DNA from: a virus
Virus record (IMG/VR): IMGVR_UViG_3300033153_011062
Location: 1-39,144 of that record
DNA: 39,144 nucleotides
Strand: one strand, 5' to 3'
Shown here: piece after piece, positions 32,701-39,144 of the stretch
Layout: each line of letters begins with the position of its first letter
Numbering within the stretch: position 1 is the first letter of the stretch
Program-made: the position numbers and the translations under genes
Notes under the pieces: model-generated
Database searches by the model: none
What the model was told of the DNA's origin: nothing
Seen by the model: the letters and a program-made list of their open reading frames with translations, nothing else

Positions 32701-35059
32701 TGTAGATGTGATAAATGGTCTAGGAACTTTAGTTATTCCTGATGGCTCAGCTGCCTGGGTCAGAGTAAACCGCTATGCAGTTAAAACTTTTAATACAATA
32801 CTTACTACTGACGTACCTGATACAGATGTTAATGGTGCTATCTACGTAACCAGTATACAAGACGTGCCAGTAGATCAAGATGTTTTTGTTATTTGGACTA
32901 GAATACAAGATAGCATGGTTGAGTCAAATAAAGCTCAACATCCTGATGGCAATGTGTATGAAGAATACTTAGACGTTGTCTCTAGTCCTGCCGCAAATCT
33001 ATATGAAATAACAGGTCCTATTCCTTCTGGCACAGAACTTCAACTTCCACCAGATAGTAGAGATGACGGGCGCATACAAGAGTATGTAATTGGCGCTGGT
33101 CAATTAAAGATATTCTTGAGAGGTCAGTTTCTACGTAATGGTGTTGATTGGGAAGAAATTGGAGAACCTGGATGTCTATCATCTAAAATTAAGATCTTAC
33201 AAAAACTAGAGATAAGTGATAGCTTGTTCTGGAGAATAGATTCATTAGGTGCTGTATACTTTGCATCAGATGGTGTAATGCCTTCATTGCAAGATTCATA
33301 TGACGGTGGGCGTTTCATTAATATCGTCACTGGTCAGCCAATCGTTATTACTGGTGCATCTGGTAAACTAATGTCTATCCAGGGTGATCTAGATGTAACA
33401 GGGGTTATTGATCCAAAAGGAATCACATTTGACCTGCAAGCATCTACACCTTTTATAAGTCAAAGTGGTATATGGTTTAATACATTTGATGAAATGGTAA
33501 TAGAAACCATTGCAGCTAATTCAGCCTTAACAACAAAAGCTGGCAACTTAATATTAAAAAGTGCAACTAATAAAGTTCAAACAGCTGCTGTCTTAGAACT
33601 AGGCGATTACTTAGACATGAATAGCCACTTGCTAACAGACCTCACTGGTCCTGTTACTTTAGGCGTAGACCTAAGCTTAAACGACAACCTACTACTTGGT
33701 GGCACTGGAGACTTACTCCTAGGTGACAATATTGACGTGAATGGTAATCATTTAGTCGATGGTGGCACATTATTACTACATATATCTGGCACTAATAGCG
33801 TATACGCAGGACTTGGAGCAGGTAATCTTACTGCAACTGGTTCTTCTAATACAGGTATTGGTGATCTTGCATTACAAGTAATCGCTGCAGGTAATAATAA
33901 TACAGCTACAGGCGGAAGTGCATTACAAGAATTAATATCAGGATCTAGTAATACAGCTTTAGGTCAAGGATCTTTAGTTGCTGAAACATCTGGTTCCTCT
34001 AATACAGCAGTTGGCTATAGCGCACTTGCTACTCAAGATGGTTCTAGTGATAATACAGCATTAGGTGATTTAGCTGGTAACAGTATCTCATCAGGTAGTA
34101 ATTCACTATTTCTTGGATCTGGATCAGATACTAGCAGTCCTCTATTAGATAATCAAATAGCAATTGGTTATAATGCCATAGTTGATGCAGCTAATAAGAT
34201 GAGAATTGGTAACGATAGTCTCACCACTGTTGAATTTGCACCAGGAACAACATTGCAAGCTCCTTCTGGTAATCTTAGTATTGATACTCCTAGTACTTTA
34301 GCTTTATCAAGTGATATAAATATCACAATCACAAGTCTCTTAGTATCTCTTGTAGGTGCAGCAGAGACCAGTTCTACACTATCTGTCGGTGGTGTATTGA
34401 GTATGAATAATAATCTTATATCTAATGTTGCAACACCAGTTGCCGCTACAGATGCCGCGAGAAAGAAAGAAGTAGATGATTTAGAGAGTCTTATTGATAC
34501 TGGCTTTATAAGAGCTGATGGTACAAATGCAATGGCTGCAACTCTAGATATGGATAGCAATATCATCTCTAATGTTACAACACCTGTCGCTACTTCTGAC
34601 GCTGCTACAAAAGGCTATGTTGATGGTCTAGAAACAACTATCAATAGTGAGTTCTTAAGACTAGATGGTACCAAGACAATGGCTGCGATTTTCAACATGG
34701 GAACTAATAGAATAATCAATGTAGTTAATCCTACAAATACACAAGATGCTGCTACAAAAAGTTATGTTGATGTACGTACTAGTTCTTATCTTACTAATAT
34801 ATATGCGGCTGATAAGACTTTAATATATGATAACGATCAAGTTGCTTTAGTTAGTGGAACTACCACTATCACATTACCTACGGCACTATTTAACGGCGGT
34901 AGATTCTTTATAATTAAGAAAACAGACGTAATTGGAACAAATATAATAATTGATTGCTTTGGATCAGAAACAATTGATGGAGCAGTTACTCAGACTTTAA
35001 CTCAGCAAAACGAATCAATAATGGTTATCTCAGATGACGTAAATTGGAACATTATATAA
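29759..35059 (+). CDS. Long tail fibre protein with apparent ATC start codon
   Basis: A 1766-aa protein if read from ATC 29759, six bases after a perfect AGGAGG (29747-29752). No ATG, GTG or TTG lies in frame until ATG 30311, 184 codons later. Those 184 codons encode a normal-looking, uninterrupted N-terminus ([Met]AVLGRLLLGSAERLDLPDL), so I take ATC as the start. The middle has beta modules shared with the J protein (about residues 368-444, 486-540, 857-961). Residues 1348-1484 hold repeated Ser-Asn-Thr-Ala-x-Gly units as in beta-roll adhesins and fibres. Residues 1543-1675 hold three fibre repeats ending Asp-Ala-Ala-Thr-Lys-x-Tyr-Val-Asp. The last 80 residues form a tip domain. Confidence 0.82.
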   Translation: MAVLGRLLLGSAERLDLPDLLSIDSFAAADFKYLIQSFIGADKPLILKGFEVIQPQDAIGTENISVRVADSVAYYPSSGAGSFYYGLPEGTAGTEALVPELRKNATNYVYLTLTTFDTARDSRAFWDPDQNGGEGGEFSQDVNTETVLSVEINVSVSTFPEGTIPIAKVVVGPSVIDSIQDCRDMMFRLGTGGANPDPFNNYSFKDDPSAEYARSEPPSTLTSPLNPNPFEGGDKNISTLNEWMSVVMTRIKELSGDTYWYSEEGLGGTAPNISDTWHDTLGSSLMSKGEFSHDELIGGQVTWNENIRYNNLTDPRSIIIRPSTINLTDESIAYIELIRDAELNTTSTPAIWLTGSSIVSGVVGSFENLTKGDWIKKKSDDHPLYLRAEEFYAGTTGPGSGLTSPALAKSVKLSANYAGTSSTEIGDYTKGEYLQTDIVIADRDDPATHEIGGNFYWLSYRSDVLLGLESITPTQLVIDITQADGVKARVTSVGHGLIDLDRITITSGGYADTYQVEVEDDDNFFINTSTTGDEPGQNAFYAIVESRAVETDYGFQLESANHTARANQRVFIENTASLYDGSYLVNPRSDTTFQIAYDALTPDPSDPVTGNVRVIKVNVKTEFGVVKIIQGESIDIGDADTQNILTYVGMESLAQTVPVYSTPDGYNALDGHHNYNSDINDNLTTRASKLTSMMADRVQERGFSLRGRVNVTSVTNGLNQDISANGTLTLHKPSSPEQVIDLTVSLPANSVAIANIDRDGNSAISLTVDSIGNNSLLSENKIIMFYRFGDTTVHTWEDNTIVPSGHLNLGLPEDSSNRNIIVYNPGQIKLDPLTGVLDLVVRESKETTLITALSGAVTPQSSWFTFNAALDATEYYVWYDINAGGTDPAIVGKTAIPVAILPGDSADDVALATETAIATIAVADVTASLIGSEVTITNLLIGDATKAADGGSTGFSISILCSGNDPDIELIIPGSSNNIVDVDVINGLGTLVIPDGSAAWVRVNRYAVKTFNTILTTDVPDTDVNGAIYVTSIQDVPVDQDVFVIWTRIQDSMVESNKAQHPDGNVYEEYLDVVSSPAANLYEITGPIPSGTELQLPPDSRDDGRIQEYVIGAGQLKIFLRGQFLRNGVDWEEIGEPGCLSSKIKILQKLEISDSLFWRIDSLGAVYFASDGVMPSLQDSYDGGRFINIVTGQPIVITGASGKLMSIQGDLDVTGVIDPKGITFDLQASTPFISQSGIWFNTFDEMVIETIAANSALTTKAGNLILKSATNKVQTAAVLELGDYLDMNSHLLTDLTGPVTLGVDLSLNDNLLLGGTGDLLLGDNIDVNGNHLVDGGTLLLHISGTNSVYAGLGAGNLTATGSSNTGIGDLALQVIAAGNNNTATGGSALQELISGSSNTALGQGSLVAETSGSSNTAVGYSALATQDGSSDNTALGDLAGNSISSGSNSLFLGSGSDTSSPLLDNQIAIGYNAIVDAANKMRIGNDSLTTVEFAPGTTLQAPSGNLSIDTPSTLALSSDINITITSLLVSLVGAAETSSTLSVGGVLSMNNNLISNVATPVAATDAARKKEVDDLESLIDTGFIRADGTNAMAATLDMDSNIISNVTTPVATSDAATKGYVDGLETTINSEFLRLDGTKTMAAIFNMGTNRIINVVNPTNTQDAATKSYVDVRTSSYLTNIYAADKTLIYDNDQVALVSGTTTITLPTALFNGGRFFIIKKTDVIGTNIIIDCFGSETIDGAVTQTLTQQNESIMVISDDVNWNII

Positions 35060-35092
35060 GCGATAGCTTACATATTCTAAGGGGAATACATA

Positions 35093-38000
35093 ATGTCTTA
35101 TGGAAGTAAAAATCCTAAATTAAACAGCTTAGCAGTAGGCGGTGCAAGAGATGCATCAACTGTTGCTGATTTTAATTCAACAGACAAAGGCCTAGGCATA
35201 CCTACTTTAACAGAAGTACAAAGAGATGCTATAACAACACCTAAGCCAGGCTTACTCGTATTTAATACAGATACTGAATCACTAAATGTATTTGGCGGAA
35301 TCGCATGGGGTGCTGCGGGTGGAAGCGGAGGAGAAGTTAAGGTAGATCTAGTTGATGTTACTTTAACCACTTTACCTTCTCTCACAGGTACTCTAATTGA
35401 TTCATCGACTGTAGTTGACGGAGACAAGGTTCTTTTTACTAACTTAGTTACGGGGAACAATAGAGTATACTTAGCTACCGTAGTTGGTTTAAATGTTACA
35501 TGGGCAGTTCAACCTATATTTAATGGTCAAGAAGATCCTTCGCAAGCTGATGCGATTAGAGTAACTAGGGGCCTTGTATATACTTTGACTCAATTTTTAT
35601 TCTATAGCTCAAGTTGGTTATGGACTATGGTAAATGTTAAAGAGAAAAAAATTGGATCAACAACGGAGAGATGGGAGAAAATCTACGTTGATAATATCCA
35701 AACAAGTAGTGATCTTTATTTTATTACTAACGATACTACTGCTATAACTATTAATTCAAGTCAAGACGTAACAATGGCTGCTGATTTAAATATAATTAGT
35801 GGTGATTTAAATGTAACTAATGGTATTACTAGTACTCAATCAGGTCCTGATCTTTATGGTACCCCTTATATTGATTCATCCAGCACAACAGGTGGCAGTC
35901 TCGCTACTGTCCCACAGATAGATGCCTGGGGTCAAACTTTTACAGTTGTAACCGAAGGCGCTTTAACTAGTGTAGATTTACATTTAGGCGTTGGTGACGC
36001 TACTACGGGGAACCTTAAAGTAGATCTTTATGCTGTTGATGGTGGAGGGTTGCCTACCGGTACTATTATTATATCTAGTAGTTTAGTCGCTGTAAGTACT
36101 GTAACATCAACTGCCTATTATACCTTTAGTTTTTCTAATGCAATCGTACTAGAGACTGGAGTTAAATATTTTGCTGTATTAGATTCTACCGATCTCAATG
36201 GCACTATTAAGCAGGGGCGCTCTAATTCTAATCCATACGCCGGTGGGAATATGATTCTCACTAATGGTACTGGTTATAATGGTGACGGTAGTGATACTTG
36301 GTCTTCGTTTAGCAGCCACGATTTAAACTTTAAAACCAATCTTAGTCCTTTAACTTTAGGGACTCCAAATATTAAACTAAATGCAGCTACTTCCGGCACC
36401 ATTAGTTTAATCGTGCCGCCTACAGTAACTGATTACATTTTAAAACTACCTGCTGCTCAAGGTGCAGTAGATGAAGTTCTTAAAAATGATGGTTCTGGTA
36501 ATTTAAGTTGGGAAACACCTGCTACTGCTACTACTAGCCCTCTCCAAGACGTATATGAAAATGGTAATACTATTGCCACAGATAACACTAATGGTGATCT
36601 ATTAATAAATGGTACTGAAAAAGTGGAAATAGCTACTGACGGTGGATTAGATGTAACCGTAGGTGACTTAAACGTAACTACAGGCACTACTGGTACTCAA
36701 GCGAGTATTGACGTCTACAGTGCACCTTACCTTGATTCATCTAGCCCGGAAAGCATCAGTGCCCCTAGTGAAATAACTGCTGGGTGGTCATACGGTCAAT
36801 CCTTTACAACTGTAACTGAAGGTGTCTTAACTAGTGTAGAATTCAAATTATCTTCTCTAGGAGGGGCTACTGGTGATCTCAAAGTAGATCTTTATGCTAC
36901 CGACGGTGGTGGAGCACCTACCGGCACTATCATAGAATCTAGTGACCCGGTTGATGTAAGCACAGTAAGTGGTGCTTATAGTACTTTCACTTTTTCTAAT
37001 ACAACTGCGTTAGTAGCTGGCACTAAGTATTTTGCTGCGATTGATCAAACTAGCCTTATCGGTGGCGTAGTTCATATCTATTACACTACAGGCAACACAT
37101 ATACTGATGGTGATATGCGTTGGTCCAACCCTTATGATGGTGATGGTTTAGATTCTTGGACAATTATAAATGGCTGGGATTTGAACTTCAAAGCAAACTT
37201 AAGTATTTTTACCCCAGGCAAACCTAACATTAAACTAAATGCAGCTACTTCCGGCACTTTAGATTTAACAGCTAATGCAACCACTACCGACTATGGTTTG
37301 ACTTTCCCAGCTATACAGGGAGCTAATGATGAATTCCTTAAAAATGACGGTTTAGGTAATCTAAGCTGGGCAACAGAAACCCTACAAACTATTACACTAA
37401 CAGGTGGAGTTACTGGTTCAGGAACTGGGTCATTTGCAGCTACCGTAATCACTAATGCTAACTTAACTGGAGATGTCACATCAGTAGGTAACGCAACTAC
37501 TTTAGGAACAGTCTTGATAAGTAAAGGTGGTACCGGTCAAACTACAGCTCAAACTAGCTTTGATGCTTTAAATCCTATGACTACTTCTGGAGATATTCTT
37601 TATGGTGGAGCTAGTGGTACTGGTACTAGATTAGCTAAAGGTACAGATACTCAAGTATTAACTTTAGCAGCTGGCATACCTACTTGGGCAGCACCAGCAG
37701 GCGGCACTTTACAAAATTCCTATGACTCAGGGGCTGAAATAATAACTGACTCAGGTCAAGGTGATTTAATTATCTCTGGTACTGAGAAAATGCTGATATC
37801 AGCTGATGGTGGATTAAATGTAACTGGTGGAATTACTAAAGTCCACTCTACCCCCCTTATAATAGACGATGTTATTTTCTCTTCTTTCTTGGGGAATAGC
37901 AATCAATCTTTAAGTGATGTAGGCGCTTCTGCAGGACAAACTTTTACAGCTACAGCTAATGGGACAGTTAAAGAAGTTAAAATGAGTTTAGTTAATTTTG

Positions 38001-39144
38001 CAGGAGCAACAGGAACTATTACTGCTGAACTCTATGATGTGTCTGGTGGTATCCCTACGGGCGGCATCTTAGATACATCAGCAGCAATAGATGTTACAAC
38101 TCTACCTTCTGGATTTCCTCCTGCAGATACTTCTTTTATTTTTAATGATACTGCTAGTCTGATTGACGGAAATCAATATGCAGTAGTAATCAATGTCGGC
38201 TCCATGACTGGATCTTCTGTGGCTTTAAGAGATGATACAAATTCTTACGACGGTGGAACTATACTTACTACCACTAATAATGGAAGCACTTGGGCAACTA
38301 ATGCAGGAAGAGATTTAAACACAGAAGTCATTATATCAAAAAGTATTCAGACACCTGGTTTAGAAATATACGGTCTAGCTTCGGGTTCTGTTAGTTTGAC
38401 ATCAGATCCCGAAGATAAGTTATACATTGCAACAGGTAATGGACTAGATATTACCGGTGGAACAGTATCTACTAGCTTAATAGTTAACAGTGACACTTCT
38501 GCAGAAGGAACTGTAGATTCAGGCAATACAACTACTGGGACTTTCCCCGACAATTCTTTCGGTCAACCTTTTATCCCCGCTTTTACAGGGACATTAAATG
38601 AAATAACTGTAAGATTTGGTGACTTCGGTGGAGGAGGTACTGTATTCCTCGATGTATATTTAGCAGATGGTGGTCATTTGCCAACGGGCCCTATCTTAGC
38701 CACTAGTTCAACTATTGATATCTCAATTACATTATTAGATAATCACATATTTTATTTTACTGGAGGGAATTCTATAGAACTAACTGGAAGTACAGAATAT
38801 GTATTCGTATTTAACGGAGTAGATGCTACAGGACAATTACAGCCTAGAAGAGGATCTACAGGTGCACAAACCTCTGACGGTTATATAACTACAGCAAATA
38901 CTGGATCTACTTGGACCTACCAGAGCTCTTGGGCCATGATGTATGACATACCATTAGAAATTGTTAAACCTAATCTATTACTTAATGGAGCAGTATCTGG
39001 GGGTGTTTCACTGTCAGCAGCTGGAACTGTTACTGATTATTCTCTAACTCTACCTGCTGCTCAAGGTGCAGTAGATGAAGTTCTTAAAAATGATGGTTCT
39101 GGTAATTTAAGTTGGGGAACAGTGGCTACTTCGTTACAAGATAT
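35093..39144 (+). CDS. Modular tail fibre / adhesin protein (3' end outside window)
   Basis: Open from ATG 35093 to the right edge (1350 codons, no stop); AAGGGG (35079-35084) precedes the ATG. The N-terminus has the fibre opening GLGIPTLTEVQRDAITTPKP, then a Gly-Leu-Leu-Val-Phe-Asn-Thr-Asp-Thr block. Four beta-sandwich modules follow (about 35886-36200, 36763-37060, 37870-38200, 38545-38825). Each has Gly-Gln-x-Phe, a Tyr/Asp-Leu-Tyr strand and Pro-Thr-Gly, resembling choice-of-anchor or carbohydrate-binding domains. Between them lie cassettes ending in VLKNDGSGNLSW or a variant, and one GGTGQTTAQT fibre repeat. Probably a host-binding fibre. Confidence 0.8.
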   Translation, partial: MSYGSKNPKLNSLAVGGARDASTVADFNSTDKGLGIPTLTEVQRDAITTPKPGLLVFNTDTESLNVFGGIAWGAAGGSGGEVKVDLVDVTLTTLPSLTGTLIDSSTVVDGDKVLFTNLVTGNNRVYLATVVGLNVTWAVQPIFNGQEDPSQADAIRVTRGLVYTLTQFLFYSSSWLWTMVNVKEKKIGSTTERWEKIYVDNIQTSSDLYFITNDTTAITINSSQDVTMAADLNIISGDLNVTNGITSTQSGPDLYGTPYIDSSSTTGGSLATVPQIDAWGQTFTVVTEGALTSVDLHLGVGDATTGNLKVDLYAVDGGGLPTGTIIISSSLVAVSTVTSTAYYTFSFSNAIVLETGVKYFAVLDSTDLNGTIKQGRSNSNPYAGGNMILTNGTGYNGDGSDTWSSFSSHDLNFKTNLSPLTLGTPNIKLNAATSGTISLIVPPTVTDYILKLPAAQGAVDEVLKNDGSGNLSWETPATATTSPLQDVYENGNTIATDNTNGDLLINGTEKVEIATDGGLDVTVGDLNVTTGTTGTQASIDVYSAPYLDSSSPESISAPSEITAGWSYGQSFTTVTEGVLTSVEFKLSSLGGATGDLKVDLYATDGGGAPTGTIIESSDPVDVSTVSGAYSTFTFSNTTALVAGTKYFAAIDQTSLIGGVVHIYYTTGNTYTDGDMRWSNPYDGDGLDSWTIINGWDLNFKANLSIFTPGKPNIKLNAATSGTLDLTANATTTDYGLTFPAIQGANDEFLKNDGLGNLSWATETLQTITLTGGVTGSGTGSFAATVITNANLTGDVTSVGNATTLGTVLISKGGTGQTTAQTSFDALNPMTTSGDILYGGASGTGTRLAKGTDTQVLTLAAGIPTWAAPAGGTLQNSYDSGAEIITDSGQGDLIISGTEKMLISADGGLNVTGGITKVHSTPLIIDDVIFSSFLGNSNQSLSDVGASAGQTFTATANGTVKEVKMSLVNFAGATGTITAELYDVSGGIPTGGILDTSAAIDVTTLPSGFPPADTSFIFNDTASLIDGNQYAVVINVGSMTGSSVALRDDTNSYDGGTILTTTNNGSTWATNAGRDLNTEVIISKSIQTPGLEIYGLASGSVSLTSDPEDKLYIATGNGLDITGGTVSTSLIVNSDTSAEGTVDSGNTTTGTFPDNSFGQPFIPAFTGTLNEITVRFGDFGGGGTVFLDVYLADGGHLPTGPILATSSTIDISITLLDNHIFYFTGGNSIELTGSTEYVFVFNGVDATGQLQPRRGSTGAQTSDGYITTANTGSTWTYQSSWAMMYDIPLEIVKPNLLLNGAVSGGVSLSAAGTVTDYSLTLPAAQGAVDEVLKNDGSGNLSWGTVATSLQD
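36371..36399 (+). repeat. 29-base exact direct repeat, copy 1
   Basis: Identical to 37229-37257. It codes for the start of the linker cassette (Ile-Lys-Leu-Asn-Ala-Ala-Thr-Ser-Gly-Thr) after the first beta-sandwich module of the last fibre gene. The two copies are 858 bases apart, a multiple of three. Confidence 0.85.
36446..36512 (+). repeat. 67-base exact direct repeat, copy 1
   Basis: Identical over 67 bases to 39050-39116, coding for Leu-Pro-Ala-Ala-Gln-Gly through Asn-Leu-Ser-Trp in the linker cassette. The copies are 2604 bases apart and in the same frame. Confidence 0.9.
37229..37257 (+). repeat. 29-base exact direct repeat, copy 2
   Basis: Second copy of 36371-36399, after the second beta-sandwich module. 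The cassette diverges quickly beyond it. Confidence 0.85.
39050..39116 (+). repeat. 67-base exact direct repeat, copy 2
   Basis: Second copy of 36446-36512, close to the right edge and after the fourth beta-sandwich module. The following codons (Ser-Leu-Gln-Asp) show that a further cassette begins where the window ends. Confidence 0.9.

Noticed and set aside
33801-34210. Repeats resembling a CRISPR-like or tandem DNA array
   Set aside because: The periodicity is in the protein (Ser-Asn-Thr-Ala-x-Gly units); the DNA copies differ and there are no uniform spacers.
30311-35059. Start of the first fibre gene at ATG 30311
   Set aside because: It would leave 184 coherent upstream codons and a perfect AGGAGG unexplained, and the ribosome site before 30311 is poor.
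29759-39144. Diversity-generating retroelement acting on the fibres
   Set aside because: No reverse transcriptase gene, template repeat or adenine-biased variable repeat pair is visible in the window.

Overview
The window is a stretch of a tailed bacteriophage genome, apparently a large myovirus with a contractile tail. From 1709 to the right edge every gene lies on the + strand, and the recognisable products are tail and baseplate parts: sheath, tube-like proteins, a tail assembly chaperone pair, tape measure, hub, spike, gp25-like wedge, baseplate J, tail protein I-like wedge and fibres. The DNA is A+T-rich. Genes are packed tightly, many start with AAGGAG-type ribosome sites, and there are no host-like metabolic genes, tRNAs, CRISPR arrays or insertion sequences. 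Six junctions share the same one-base TAATG stop/start overlap. The host cannot be named from this sequence.

Region 1 (1-1659, - strand) is an accessory block of very small genes that read away from the tail module. At least seven, and probably nine, of them (34-72 aa) share one core: a hydrophobic helix, then Leu-Gly-Leu-(Ala/Gly/Ser), then an acidic turn ending in Asp/Glu-Val/Leu. They overlap head to tail, mostly have good ribosome sites or stop/start coupling, and continue beyond the left edge. Most are too short for default gene callers. This is the best candidate here for an undescribed system. A separate Cys4 mini-protein (1453-1659) sits at the divergent boundary.

Region 2 (1709-5899) holds neck and tail-completion-like genes, with a Nudix-domain protein among them. 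Region 3 (5964-10214) holds the sheath gene, a strong terminator, and three tandem tail-tube-like paralogues. Region 4 (10277-17131) holds the assembly chaperone pair, probably joined by a -1 frameshift, a 1634-aa tape measure whose C-terminal third looks like a baseplate hub, and the central spike. Region 5 (17174-29652) is the baseplate: a tail-end protein, a LysM plus gp25-like wedge protein, a 2504-aa baseplate J protein with a very large central expansion, and a tail protein I-like protein. Region 6 (29759-39144) holds two long fibre genes. The first appears to start at an ATC codon. The second runs off the right edge and is built of repeated beta-sandwich and fibre cassettes, with exact DNA repeats between them.

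The tail genes follow assembly order: neck and terminator, sheath, tube, chaperones, tape measure and hub, spike, wedges, then fibres. Portal, terminase and capsid genes are not in the window, so the head module lies elsewhere. TATAAT-like -10 boxes with no clear -35 recur in the intergenic gaps and probably serve as late promoters.
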